DNA of 64,000 bases from Incurvaria masculella. Its lineage: Eukaryota; Arthropoda; Insecta; Lepidoptera; Incurvariidae. The stretch spans positions 14,322,001 through 14,386,000 of the forward strand of contig OX335657.1 of the NCBI GenBank assembly GCA_946894095.1, written 5' to 3'. This document shows, in pieces, positions 11,046 to 22,811 of this stretch. The position numbers were made by a program, and so were the translations under genes. The first letter of the stretch is position 1; each line of letters starts with the position of its first letter. The notes under the pieces were generated by a model, which made no database searches, was not told where the DNA came from, and saw only the letters and a program-made list of their open reading frames with translations.

Positions 11046-11300
11046 ATGATATTACCATAAATAACTCACCGGATGGACACAATGCGCCATACTAAGGACC
11101 CTCCTTGAATTTCACGATTGCACTGATATGGATGGAAAATACGGACCATTTTCATTGATTCTTCGACCATATTTCATTCTATCCGATGGTACCAACTCGG
11201 ACGATTAAATAGTAAATAAGGAACACGCCCAGCCTCAACGATCGAACGGTCACCCATCTAGAATCCGAACGCTATTGATGATCGAACAACGAGGCAAAGC
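11043..11300 (-). mobile_element. 5S-headed SINE remnant, minus strand
   Basis: Order on the plus strand: TCATGATATTACC, GATGGAAAATACGGACCA, TCTTCGACCATATTTCATTC, GATGGTACCAACTCGGACG, then CCAGCCTCAACGATCGAACG and GGTCACCCATCTAGAATCCG, the reverse of the 5S C-box region. It is diverged and has several small deletions. Confidence 0.75.
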
Positions 11301-11371
11301 GAAGAGAGAACTCTTGCTTACACACAGCAAATAAAAGGCCAATCTATCAGTCACTTTTGAGTTCACTTCTT

Positions 11372-11921
11372 TTAAGGTGGCCCAACCCGGCGGCCTCAAC
11401 TCATTTGCGGGCACGGTACAAAACCGTGCTGTTGCGCTCTGGGACCTTCTCTGTTTCTAAGAATAAGACAGGCTCCGTGATGAGGAAGATGCAACCTGTC
11501 CACAAAAAAGACAATGTGTATAGTGTATGATTTGGTAAGATTTACGAAAATTTTAATTTTAAAACGACTTATAGCTAAAAGTAAACTACGACCACGGTAG
11601 TCAAAAATCTAACAAAAACCAAATAGATTATAAATCTTGATTAAATAAGCTATGTCTGATGACTAGTCTTTTTAAGATGTTCTTACTTTATCATTGCGTA
11701 ATCCACCTCCAAAGTTATTGTATAAAACGCGCGAAAAACCCGAACTTTCGGACGTCATAACTTGGAAACCAAACACAATTTTACAATGCCAATTGTCATC
11801 AGACATCTACTTCAATCAAATAAAGCTTATTTGAGCAAAATTTTGGATCTCTGACAAGAAATATAGGCGTGATCTTCTTTCCCCTTTTGTATGGGGAGAT
11901 GAGCGGGTTGGGCCACCTTAA
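11372..11921 (+). mobile_element. TTAA-flanked MITE, family A, complete copy
   Basis: Terminal inverted repeats TTAAGGTGGCCCAACCCG (left) and its mirror CGGGTTGGGCCACCTTAA (right) enclose a non-coding 550-bp element. TTAA at both ends fits piggyBac-type target choice. Other copies are at 4926-5391, 49570-49872 and 53606-54113, in both orientations. No transposase is encoded. Confidence 0.9.
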
Positions 11922-11930
11922 TATGTATTC

Positions 11931-12227
11931 TTAAGGATGTTCCGACCCATACAATATTTTTTTTTACACAGAACGCAAAAAGTATTGCACTTTAAGGCAC
12001 GAATTCGTCAAAAATAGTAGTTGCAGCGAAAACATATTCACAATTTCAGGTTTCATGGTTTCGTTGTAATTGCCGATTAGAAGTTTTACACCGTTAGATG
12101 GCGCTGTTAAATAAAAATCATATTTAAATAAATTGTAACCAGTAATCCTGAAATTGTGAAATTGTTTTCGCTGCAAGTAATATGACTATATTAAACTTTT
12201 ATTATTAATGGGTCGGAACAGCCTTAA
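11931..12227. mobile_element. TTAA-flanked MITE, family C
   Basis: Ends are TTAAGGATGTTCCGACCCAT and ATGGGTCGGAACAGCCTTAA (297 bp), ten bases from the family A copy. Inside, GTTGCAGCGAAAAC...ACAATTTCAGG pairs with GAAATTGTGAAATTG...TTTTCGCTGCAA, so the whole element can fold on itself. The minus-strand frame at 11964-12176 lies entirely within it and is not a gene. Confidence 0.85.
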
Positions 12228-12364
12228 GCAATGTTTTGATCGGACACATCCCTAGGCATCTCAGGATTCGCCAATTCCAAACTTAATCCTTCCTACATCC
12301 CACAGTCCAGACATAGCTGTGACTTGGGCATGTCATCGGAATATGAAATGTATTGGGCTATAAC

Positions 12365-12500
12365 ATTTCTAGGATGAGCGAGCTCCTTGCGCTGGGGGGG
12401 GGAGGTAGGGGGGGCGCCCCCAGTGGCGAGCACCGGGGGGGCAGGTCGGGGGGCGGCCAAGACACGGCTGACTCGCGGTCAGTAGGGGCGTTTGTTTGGA
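12365..12500. other. G-rich island
   Basis: Runs of seven to nine G (12391-12420 and 12436-12456) on the plus strand, the kind of sequence that can form G-quadruplexes. The open frame across it (12353-12538) is a compositional artefact. Confidence 0.6.
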
Positions 12501-12626
12501 ATATTGAGGCGCGCAGCACTAGATATAACTTAACATAAGTGGTAAGTGTGGTGGTTTCAATTTCGGGAATCCACGGAATCAGTGCTACATGTGTTTTTCG
12601 GCGAAATAAATCTAAACCTATTTGGC

Positions 12627-12750
12627 AGCCTCGGTAGCCCAGTGGCGCGACGCCTTGCTATTCGATAAGCTGGGTGAAGCACCTCTGAGCGCGGTTGGGT
12701 TCTGGATGGGTGACCATTTTCAACCGTGGGGGTGGCCGTGATTTAGATTG
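12627..12750 (+). mobile_element. 5S-headed SINE, head only (head subtype 2)
   Basis: CAGCCTCGGTAGCCCAGTGG, GCACCTCTGAGCGCGGTTGG and TTCTGGATGGGTGACCATTT define a second 5S-like head that also occurs at 30863-30990 and 35398-35510. The body is missing. A diverged direct repeat (GTGTTTTTCG..GAAATAAATCT) lies on both sides at 12591-12614 and 12752-12774, and may be a decayed target-site duplication. Confidence 0.8.
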
Positions 12751-12775
12751 TGTGTTTTTCGATGAAATAAATCTG

Positions 12776-13090
12776 TACCTTCAGCGCATGATATTTTTAA
12801 ATGCAAAATACTTAAAACAGCAACATTTCAAAGAGTACCCTGTTAAGGTTGACATGTAAAATATGATATTGGATTCTTATTTTACTGTCAAGGAATTCAA
12901 TTAAAAACAATTTACTAATAATTTTTTGGAAGGCAGAGATAGTGATTTTCAACTTCCATATAAAATGTATTGAATAAAATCAGATTTTTATAAATATACC
13001 TTTACAAAAATGTAGAAATTATATTTATTTGATATTTTGAAAATAAGCAAACAAAAGCGTCCTCTGCGCCGCAATAGTCTTGGCCGTTCT
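12776..13090. other. AT-rich stretch, nothing recognised
   Basis: No repeat copy or coding signal noted. Confidence 0.5.
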
Positions 13091-13104
13091 TGCTAGAATG
13101 TTCA

Positions 13105-13205
13105 GGCAGTGGGGTGACGCGCCCCGGGGGTCGGGGTGGATGGAGTTGGTCAGCGGGGGGGGGGCGTCTTTGGGGGGGCGGGAAAGGGTTTAAGGAATTG
13201 GGGAG
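13105..13205. other. G-rich island
   Basis: Several G-runs of four to nine, separated by short spacers, on the plus strand. Same type as 12365-12500; a frame of 73 codons crosses it without any recognisable domain. Confidence 0.6.
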
Positions 13206-15060
13206 GATACCGTCAGACGTATGGACTTGTTGCCTTTATAATGTTTTAGAATGGGCAGTTGAATGTTTTTCATGTATATTTAATGTTTACGAAATCACAA
13301 TGAAACATTGATATTTATGTAGGTACAAAAAAAAAAGTTTTTGTAATTATATGTTGATATGCTAAATATCATGTCACTAGGTGTGATGTGGACCACAGAT
13401 GACCGGCAAATAAAAAAATGAGCTACTACTAATACTAACATCGTATAACTTTTTATAGGCCAAATTTTTGTGCGCTACAATATGACGATTTGTCTGAATC
13501 TAGGCTGTAAGTTTCAATAAATAAATACATAAATAAGCGAACTTATAATACATGAATTATCGCTCATGCGTGACTGCTACTACGTCTCTACGTCCCTGTT
13601 GTCCCTTACTCGAAGGTTTAAAGAATAGATAGGTGGTTTCAGATGGATTCGATAAAAAAAAAAACAACGGATTATTTTCTGAGTTTAATGCACAGCTGAT
13701 TACGCCGTTAAGCTTAACGTAGCGCTCTAGAGTAGAAAAGCGTTTTGTCAACGCTACGTATGCGTATGATTCTCGGTCGCCTCTCCCGTCCTTTCTTGCC
13801 TAATGGCCGCAGATAGGAGCCGAAAGCGCTACTCCCGAGCACGCCTGCAAAAACACCCCGCATTCCGCTCGCACCGATCATATAATACGCGTGCGCTCAG
13901 AGGGTACTAATCATCTCAATGAAATGTGATCACATCATTTCGATTCAACTTGAGCGGTCACACATTGCGTATCTAGAATATTCCTGTCTAGTCGCTTCCA
14001 AGCTCAACAAATGTTACCCATTTCAAATTCGGTTTAGGCCAGCGGACGCTGTACAAACGGAGCTAGGAGAGGTTCCGAACTTGCCTCAAAGGTTGATGTG
14101 GGAGTGTTGCCCGCTGGACTTAGCTAAATAGACCAATTATGAAATCCTCGTACCTAGCAACATTTTCAGGTGGTCAAGGGTGATCTTGGTAAATATCAAT
14201 ATAACAATTTCGGATCAACGATACTTCTGTTTGATTTAATTAAGTCGTAATTCGATTACGGATATGGAGGAGAAATGCATATACATTGATAACTATCTAT
14301 TTTGATTTATCGAAACAATAGCCTAACATATGCTTTCAACAAAAGCTGTTTTTATTACGTAGGGATTAATTTATACAATACGATGGATTAGAAAACGGAT
14401 TTATGATTCAAATTTAAACACTTCTGCTAATATAAACACCCATTTGAATAAATAAAAAATAGACAAATTTGTTGACTAATTTTTGAAAACGATTTATTTA
14501 CTTTTAATTAAAAAAAAGGAATACATAAGGGGATCAGTAGATTCGTATTTATTAAAATTATCAGGAGATTGATGCTGAAAATTACTGCTGAAATCACTGA
14601 TTTCCCTAAATTCTCAGAATGGTATGCATAGATTGTTTTGTGTAATTTAATTAGTGACAGTATCCTCAAATTATTTAAATACAATTTTTTTTATGGATTA
14701 TTTTTCATATTTTCATACTCTAAAGCTTTTTAAGATAAAAATCCATTCCATTCTGCTATAGTTGAGTAAACATTGGTTGGGTTCCTCATAATCGAATTTT
14801 GATCATCTTCTGGTACTGATTCGACATAAGTAGCGCTCAAACGATATTATTCTTAAGAATATTCAATCTTTATAAAACAATACCAAACCGAAGATTAAAC
14901 ATGGCTATTGTACGACAACTTTCCTACAGAGATAAACAGTGTCATAGGGTATGGTCACAGAAAATACCGTTCTCTATATTCATAAATGTACTCCACGTTA
15001 TTTTTTCAATGTACCTTTGACACACTTGATTACTAATCTTAAATCACTTCCATAGTTGCG
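13206..15060. other. Largely unassigned AT-rich stretch
   Basis: Contains the short segment shared with 17610-17656 (listed separately) and a patch around 13740-13900 with higher CpG content. Frames at 13557-13751 and 13919-14131 are short and unrecognised. Confidence 0.4.
13838..13890 (+). repeat. Short dispersed repeat also present beside the 17.7 kb array
   Basis: GAGCACGCCTG...ACCCCGCATTCCGCT...GCACCGATCATATAATAC recurs with few changes at 17610-17656, immediately upstream of the palindromic array, so both derive from one repeat family. Confidence 0.65.
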
Positions 15061-15094
15061 ACTAAAGATCTAGTTTCACCCAACGCAACAACCA

Positions 15095-15300
15095 AAAGTA
15101 TACAAGCCGCCCAAAAAGTACCCGCCCTCGGGGTGGGGTGGGACGTGGGGGCGAGGTGGTGGGACTGGTGTGATGAGGCATAAATGATGACCGGCTGCGG
15201 ACGAAGACGAATTGGTGGCCTGTCGAAGAGGCCTACTCGTAGATAACGCGCCCGTCTTAAGGGTGGAGGGGGCACAGGTGACGTGGGCAGAGGGTGGAAC
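15095..15300. other. GC-rich island
   Basis: CCCTCGGGGTGGGGTGGGAC and neighbouring G-rich text. The 78-codon minus frame (15039-15275) is not recognisable. Confidence 0.5.
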
Positions 15301-16196
15301 CTTCAGTTGTATAGTTATGTTGAAACCATAGACCTAGCATCCTAGCATGCTTTCTATGGTTGAAACTAGGTTCCTACGCACTTATGAGCCCCTTTGGTCT
15401 CTCAGAACAGCAACCTATACCGGTTTTTCTTTAAAAATACGTTGCTATGCGATGATTCAAGTTTATAATGTATAATGAAATAATTTACAAGCGCTGGGTA
15501 TCCTGAGACCAAATGTCAATTGGTCGGGGGCCAGATATGGCACCCATCATGATGTTCATTTAAATATTTTTTTCTTATGACCGTTAAAGTTATCCCGTTT
15601 GTTTTCGAAAGCAATCCAGTTTAAGGATATTCTTTAACTCAAAACAATGTACATAAAAAATACCCTTTGTTACCACATTGACATAAAAATACATATTTTC
15701 CAGTCAATATGATAATCAATATTTGCAGAAATCACTTTAGATATTTTTCAACGAGCTACACATGATTTTATTATTTTAGATCCAAATATTATTCACACTT
15801 AAAACTAACGGGAACCATTAATAGTCCAACTATCCCCCCGCTTAAATTGAATAATTAAGTAAATCATAATATTTATATCATGCTTAGCTCGGACGTAACA
15901 ATACCAAACTTAAGACTTCGTTGAAGCTCCTTCATGAGCTATCGGCCAGCTGAAGCTAATAGCTAAAACAAATATCTTCGGACCCTTTCTCTTCTGGACG
16001 TATGCAAATATGCTCATAAACCAATTACCAACCCCTTGCGTACTCTCCGTACAGGCGGGTCCACACCTTGCGAGCGGAATATTTTAAATAATTGAGGATC
16101 AATTTAAATCAAATATTTGTTACATAATTTACTACCGGTGGCAGATATAGTGAATGACGCCCTCATCAAAGCTTTAAATATTTTTTTTTTAATATA
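15301..16196. other. AT-rich stretch; small hairpin at 15324-15370
   Basis: AACCATAGACCTAG and its mirror CTATGGTTGAAACTAGG form an imperfect hairpin. Nothing else recognised. Confidence 0.4.
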
Positions 16197-16416
16197 ACCG
16201 ACTTCAAAGAAAAAGAAAGCACTAAAAAGTAAAACAATAATTGCCATTTTTGTAGTTAGGATTATTGTTATGTTTTAAGTCGGCGTCAGCCGGGCACGCG
16301 CTGCGCCAGTCAAGAGAACCTTGGCTACCTTGGCTGACACCGACTGAAAAAATAACAATAATCGTAACTACAAAACTGGCATTTTTTTTTTACTTTTTAG
16401 TGCTTTTTCTTTGTAA
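16197..16416. mobile_element. Long-TIR MITE (CCGACTTCAAAGAAAAAG family), copy 1
   Basis: The left arm CCGACTTCAAAGAAAAAG... CACTAAAAAGTAAAACAATA...TTTTTGTAGTTA pairs with the right arm GTAACTACAAAACTGGCA...TACTTTTTAGTGCTTTTTCT. The loop contains the CAGCCAAGG-type motif (inverted around 16285-16350). The same design is at 48374-48733. Non-coding. Confidence 0.8.
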
Positions 16417-16600
16417 TTCTATTACTTATAGATTACCAGCTCAGTAACACAAACTTTCACATTTCTTCTTCGACCTTACCTATGATCAACCAGGGCAGGG
16501 GGTTTTTACATGTGCCGCTAAGCTCATCTGATATTAAAAAATCACTTAATAGGCCAATTAATGAAGCTAAAATTTGGGGCTTACCAAAGCACTAAATCGT
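16417..16600. other. Left flank of the 7.1-kb composite
   Basis: Nothing recognised. It matches no sequence on the right flank after 23708 that would give an obvious target-site duplication. Confidence 0.4.
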
Positions 16601-17225
16601 CCGTCCATGAAATCTTCAGAATGTGTACAAATACAGGTTTTAAAAATGAATGACTCAGAATCTAACATTTTTTTTTCCCGGAACTTAGGTATTTTGGCCA
16701 AAAACACAAAATATGCGGTATCATTTGCTGCAAAAATGGCCCGCCAAATTTCTTTTCAATGTCTAATAAAATGGGTTAATAGGTATATTTGTGTTCAGGA
16801 ATCCAACAATTTTTTTACACAAAAGCGAGTTTTTTTTAAAAAATACACAGTTTTCGCTCTCATAAACTCGGCAGAATTGGGCAGCCCAATCTGTCGTCAC
16901 ACATTGGTTTTTAATTCTTATCAGATCGATAATTTCAACGAATCCAACAAATTTGTTACTGGCAACACATATATTTTGCTAATGGCCAAATCAAGTAAAC
17001 GGCATAATTTGCCCGCCCATTTTTTAAATTATAATGATAATAAATGATATAGACGAACATACTTTTAACAGAATCCAACAAAAAATTTACATGCCAGTCA
17101 GTTTTGCAGCGTATAACGTAACATTGAATTTCGCGCTAAAATAGCTTGGCGAAAGCGGGTGGTAGGCGGCGCGGTGCGGAGGCAGTGCGGCGCGGTGGCG
17201 TGGGAACGGTGGCGGCGGTAAGAAA
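16601..17225 (+). repeat. Left inverted arm of the composite, with ~140-bp internal period
   Basis: The box GAATCCAACA (with T-run after it) recurs at about 16657, 16799, 16941 and 17072, spacing near 142, 142 and 131 bp. In each interval a G/C-rich palindromic core follows (ATGGCCCGCC, GGGCAGCCCA, TTGCCCGCCC). The arm therefore appears to be decayed tandem units. The inner end turns GC-rich (17155-17220). Confidence 0.7.
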
Positions 17226-17689
17226 GGGTTTAGCCTGTGTTAGTGATACCGATTACGAAGTAATTATTAGTATTATCTTTAGTGATACTTATGTATAGTT
17301 CGTTTTCATGCGTAGTACCTGCATAATGGACAAGAGTTTATAAAGTGTGATGTGAAATTTAAATTAATTAATTCGCCAATTTGATAAACGTATTATTCTT
17401 TTGTAATTGCTAGTGATCGTCGAATATACACATGTAAATGAGTAAAATACTTTGGTAAAGGTTGAATACAATTTGAGTTATTTTATTTTTATGCAAGATG
17501 ATTCCGCGAAGATAAATCACTGAAATTAGATAAACTACATATTTATAATTCACAAATTGATTCACGGTGGATTAAACATACATTCATGAATGAAGAACGT
17601 GATATATGAGCACGCCTGTGAAATACCCCGCAATTCGCTTGCACCGGTCATATAATACTGACCATACATTTAAAAGCATGGAAAATTTA
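17226..17689. other. Spacer between left arm and array
   Basis: Contains 17258-17280, a 23-base string that occurs again, in the same orientation, at 22981-23003, and the short repeat 17610-17656 that is shared with 13838-13890. Otherwise AT-rich and unrecognised. Confidence 0.5.
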
Positions 17690-20600
17690 CTGTTTCGAGC
17701 GTATTCAAATGCGAATATCTAGTTAATTACTCATCAGATTTTAGTGAAGTTTCATCAATTCAAATAACAAGTTGAAGACTCCATAAGCATAAAAAAAGAT
17801 AGTCGGTGTATAAAGTACCGGTGAAAATGTCTCAAAACATTTTTTTAAATTTTAAATGTATGAAAATATATATACCGTCCATTTTTTTTTGTTTATGGAG
17901 TCTCTGGCGTGCTATCTTTAATGGTGAAAATCTCATTTAAATCTGACCATTAATTTCCGAGATATTCGCATGTGAATACTGTCGAAACAGTAAATTTTCC
18001 ATACATTATAAACTTAAAACAATTTTTGAAAGGCATTTTCACCGATCTAAAAAAACATGAAAAATGTGGTCTATATCGAATATAGATAACGTTGGATCGG
18101 TGAAAATGCCTTTAACAATGTTTTAAATGTAAAGGTATTAAAAATTTACTGTTTTGAGTGCATTCAAATGCGAATATCTCGTAAATTAGTCGTCAGATTT
18201 TAATGAAGTTTTCATCATTTTAAATAACACGTCAACGACTCAATGAGCATGAAAAACCGGCCATGTGCGAGTCTGACTCGCACACGAAGGGTTCCGTACC
18301 GTCGTACAAGGCATAACACAAAAAAGTTTTGTGTGTAATTTTGACTATTTTTTTATTCCATATTTTTTGCTTATGGAGTATTTGACGTGCTATCTCTAAT
18401 GGGGAAAACCTCATTTAAATCTGTATATACGGTACATACATTTGCATCGGTATAAATGCCTCTTTCTTTAAAATTCCTTCAAAAAATTTTGAAAATTTTA
18501 AATGTGTTTTTTGTTTGCTCAAGGCGTCTTCAACCTGTTATTTTGAATGGTGAAAACTTTATTTAAATCTGACCATTAATTTCTGAGATATTGGCATGTG
18601 AATACTATGGAAACAGTACATTTTCAATACATTTAAAACTTAAAAGAATTTTTAAAAGGCGTTTTCACCGGTTTAAAAAAACATGAAAAATGTGTTCTAT
18701 TACGAAAATAGAAAACGTTGGATCGGTACAAATGGCTTTAACAATGTTTTAAATGTAAAGGTATTGAAAATTTACTGTTTTGAGCGCATTCGAAGGCGAA
18801 TATCTCGTAAATTAGTCGTCAGATTTTAATACAGTTTTGATCATTTAAAATAACATGTGAACGACTCCATGAGCATGAAAAACCGGCCATGTGCGAGTCT
18901 GACTCGCACACGAAGGCTTCCGTACCGTCGAACAAGACATAACACAAACAAGTTTTGCATGTAATCTTAAATATTTTTTAATTCCATATGTTTTTCTTAT
19001 GGAGTCTTTGACGTGCTATCTCTAATGGTGAAAACGTCATTTAAATCTGTAAATACGGTACATACATTTGCATCGGTATAAATGCCTCTTTCTTTAAAAT
19101 TCGTTTAAAAACCTTTGAAAATTTTAAATGTGTGAAAATATAAATACCGTTGATCTTTGTTTGCTCATGGAGTCTTCAACCTATTACTTTGAATGGTGAA
19201 AACTTTATTTAAATCTGACCATTAATTTCCGAGATATTTGCATGTGAATACTGTCGAAACAGTACATTTTCAATACATTTAAAACTTAAAAGAATTTTTA
19301 AAAGGCGTTTTCACCGGTCTAAAAAAAAAAACATGAAAAATGTGTTCTATAACGAAAATAGAAAACGTTGGATCGGTACAAATGGCTTCAACAATGTTGT
19401 GAATGTAAAGGTATTGAAAATTTACTGTTTTGAGCGAATATCTCGTAAATTAGTCGTCAGATTTTAATACAGTTTTGATCATTTAAAATAACACGTGAAC
19501 GACTCCATGAGCATGAAAAACCGGCCATGTGCGAGTTTGACTCGCACACGAAGGGTTCCGTACCGTCGAACAAGACATAACACAAACAAGTTTTGCATGT
19601 AATCTTAACTATTTTTTAATTCCATATATTTTTTCTTATGGAGTCTTTGACGTGCTATCTCTAATGGTGAAAACGTCATTTAAATCTGTAAATACGGTAC
19701 ATACATTTGCATCGGTATAAATGCCTCTTTCTTTAAAATTCGTTTAAAAACCTTTGAAAATTTTAAATGTGTCAAAATATAAATACCGTTGATCTTTGTT
19801 TGCTCATGGAGTCTTCAACCTATTACTTTGAATGGTGAAAACTTTATTTAAATCTGACCATTAATTTCCGAGATATTCGCATATGAATACTGTCGAAACA
19901 GTACATTTTCAATACATTTAAAACTTAAAAGAATTTTTAAAAGGCGTTTTCACCGGTTTAAAAAAACATGAAAAATGTGTTCTATTACGAAAATAGAAAA
20001 CGTTGGATCGGTACAAATGGCTTTAACAATGTTTTAAATGTAAAGGTATTGAAAATTTAGAAAACGTTAGATTGGTACAAATGCCTTTAACAATGTTTTA
20101 AATGTTAAGGTATTGAAAATGTACTGTTTTGAGCTCATTCAAATGCGAATATATCATAAATTAGTCGTCAGATTTTAATACAGTTTTGATCATTTAAAAT
20201 AACACGTGGACGACTCCATGAGCATGAAAAACCGGCCATGTGCGAGTCTGACTCGCACACGAAGGGTTCCGTACCGTCATACAAGACATAACACAAAAGA
20301 GTGTTGTATGTAATTTTGACTATTTTTAATTCCACTTTTTTATTGCTTATGGAGTCTTTGACGTGCTATCTCTAATGGTGAAAACCTCATTGAAATCAGT
20401 ATATACGGTACACACATTTGTATCGGTATAAATACCTCTTTCTTTAAAATTCCTTCAAAAATGTTTGAAAATATTAAATATGTTATTTGTTTGCTCATGG
20501 CGTCTTCAACCTGTTATTTTGAATGGTGAAAACTTTATTTGAATCTGACCATTAGTTTCTGAGATATTTGCATGTGAATAATGTCGAAACAGTACATTTT

Positions 20601-22245
20601 CAATACATTTAAAACTTAAAACAATTTTTGAAAGGCGTTTTCACAGGTCTAAAAAAAAACATGAAAAATGTGTTCTATATCGAAAATAGAAAACGTTAGA
20701 TTGGTACAAATGCCTTTAACAATGTTTTAAATGTTAAGGTATTGAAAATGTACTGTTTTGAGCTCATTCAAATGCGAATATATCATAAATTAGTCGTCAG
20801 ATTTTAATGAAGTTTTCATCATTTTAAATAACACTTCAACGACTCCATGAGCATGAAAAACCGGCCATGTGCGAGTCTGACTAGCACACGAAGGGTTCCG
20901 TACCGTCTTACAAGGCATAACACAAAAAAGTTTTGTACGTAATTTTGACAATTTTTTAATTCCATATTTTTTGCTTATGGAGTATTTGACGTGCTATCTC
21001 TAATGGGGAAAACCTTATTCAAATCTGTATATACGGTACATACATTTGCATCGGTATAAATGCCTCTTTCTTTAAAATTCGTTTAAAAACCTTTCAAAAT
21101 TTTAAATGTGTGAAAATATAAATACCGTTGATCTTTGTTTGCTCATGGCGTCTTCAACCTGTTATTTTGAATGGTGAAAACTTTATTAAAATCTGACTAT
21201 TAATTTCCCAGATATTCGCATGTGAATACTGTCGAAACAGTACATTTTCCATACATTTAAAACTTAAAACAATTTTAAAGAGGCTTGTTCACCGGTCTGA
21301 TAAAAACATGAAAAATGTGTTCTATATCAAAAATAGATAACATTGGATCGGTGAAAATGCCTTTAACAATGTTTTAAATATAAAGGTATTGAAAATTTAC
21401 TGTTTTGAGCGTATTAAAATGCGAATATCTCGTAAATTAGTCGTCAGATTTTAATGAAGTTTTCATCATTTAAAATAACACGTCAACGACTCCATGGGCA
21501 TGAAAAACCGGCCATGTGCGAGTCTGACTCGCACACGAAGGGTTCCGTACCATCGTACAAGATATAACACAAAAAAGTTTTGTATGTAATTTTCATAATT
21601 TTTGGTTCCATATTTTTTGCTAATGGAGTCTTTGCCGAGCTATCTCTAATGGTGAAAACCTCATTTAAATCTGTGTATACGGTATAAACATTTGTATCGG
21701 TATAAATGCCTCTTTCTTTAAAATTCCTTTAAAAAAAATTGAAAATTTTAAATGTGTGAAAATATGAATACCGTTCATCTTTGTTTGCTAATGGAGTCTT
21801 CAACCTGTTATTTCAAATGATTTAATTAAAATCTGACGACTCATTTACGAGATATTCGCATTTGAATACACTCAAAACAGTAAATTTTCTATACTTTTAA
21901 ATTTTAAACATTGTTTAAGGCATTTTAACCTATTGAACGTTGCCTATTTTCGATATTGAACATATTTTTCATGTTTTTTTTAAATCGGTAAAAAATCCTT
22001 TTAATTATATTTCTGAAATTTTACTGTACAATTTTGACAGTATTGACATGCGAATATATCGGAAATTAATGGTCAGATTGAAATGAGGTTTTCACCATTA
22101 AAGATAGCAAGTCAAAGACTCCATAAGCGAAAAAAGATGGACGGTATTTTTATTTCCATACATTTAAAATTTAAAACATTGTTAAGACGCATTTTCACCG
22201 ATACTTTATACACCGACGATCTTTTTTCATGCTAATGGAGTGAAT
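17690..22245. repeat. Tandem array of ~630-bp palindromic units
   Basis: The marker AACCGGCCATGTGCGAGT starts at 18255, 18881, 19519, 20230, 20859 and 21506, spacing 626, 638, 711, 629 and 647 bp. The 711-bp unit holds an extra partial duplication near 20040-20125. Each unit joins a forward module (ACTGTTTTGAGCG, CGAATATCTCGTAAATTAG, CGTCAGATTTTAATGAAG, CGACTCCATGAGCATG) to reversed forms of it (TATGGAGTCTTTGACGTGC, AATGGTGAAAACCTCATT, GAGATATTCGCATGTGAATA, GTCGAAACAGTA). The extreme ends are also inverted relative to one another (about 17776-17850 versus 22165-22245, CGGTGTATAAAGTACCGG / CCGATACTTTATACACCG). No long frame survives. Each unit also carries about 70 bp of the ACGG-element head. 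Confidence 0.85.
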
Positions 22246-22397
22246 ATACTGATAAGTTGAATACATTATCAATTTTCTCTAGCCACATAAAAGTCAATAT
22301 GAAGGAAACATAAAATGCACTTATTTTTTTTTAATTCAAAGAAAAATCCGGTGGGTATAACATTTTATTTACTTTTTTAATCATATAACAACATATT

Positions 22398-22692
22398 AAA
22401 AACCGGCCAAGTGCGAGTCGGACTCGCATACGAAGGGTTCCGTACCATCGTAGAAAAAAAAAACAAAAAAATCACGTTTTTTGTATGGGAGCCCCCTTTA
22501 ATTTTAATTATTTTTTAATCTTACCTATTTGTTGTTATAGCGGCAAAATAAATACACACTCTGTGAAAATTTCAGCTGTCTACCTGTTACGGTTACTGAG
22601 ATACAGCCCTGTGACAGACGGACAGACGGACGGACGGACTGACGGACGGACGGACGGACGGACGGACCCTTTGGGTACGGAACCCTAAAAAA
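22398..22692 (+). mobile_element. ACGG-type lepidopteran interspersed element, complete
   Basis: It runs from AAAACCGGCCAAGTGCGAGT through GACTCGCATACGAAGGGTTC, ATCACGTTTTTTGTATGGGA, TATTTGTTGTTATAGCGGC, AATTTCAGCTGTCTACCTG, an (ACGG)n tract (22615-22665) and the terminus CCTTTGGGTACGGAACCCTA. Similar microsatellite-bearing elements are reported from moths (MINE-1-like, from memory). Non-coding. Confidence 0.85.
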
Positions 22693-22695
22693 GTA

Positions 22696-22811
22696 GTATT
22701 CAGAGTGGGCGGTCTAACTTGACGACCCGGATTATGTCCGTCCTATGTATTATTTTGCATGGTTAGTCCAGTGATAATCCGTATAAAATGATTACAGTTC
22801 ACTCTGAATAC
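22696..22811. mobile_element. Small MITE with GTATTCAGAGTG ends, copy 1
   Basis: GTATTCAGAGTG at 22696-22707 and CACTCTGAATAC at 22800-22811 are perfect inverted ends. The family recurs at 27723-27830. It lies four bases after the ACGG element inside the composite. Confidence 0.8.

Noticed and set aside
12353..12538. Gly-rich frame across the G-run island.
   Set aside because: Homopolymer G-runs translate as glycine strings; no start or splice context.
16574..17047. 157-codon open frame, the longest in the window, with a near-identical 128-codon frame at 23316-23702 on the other strand.
   Set aside because: Both lie in the inverted arms; similarity is the arm repeat itself. No known domain, internal period of ~140 bp, and residue composition follows the AT-rich text.
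17690..22245. CRISPR array or baculovirus homologous-region array.
   Set aside because: Units are ~630 bp with no short direct-repeat/unique-spacer layout, and the palindromes lack the hr core. The context is insect genomic DNA.
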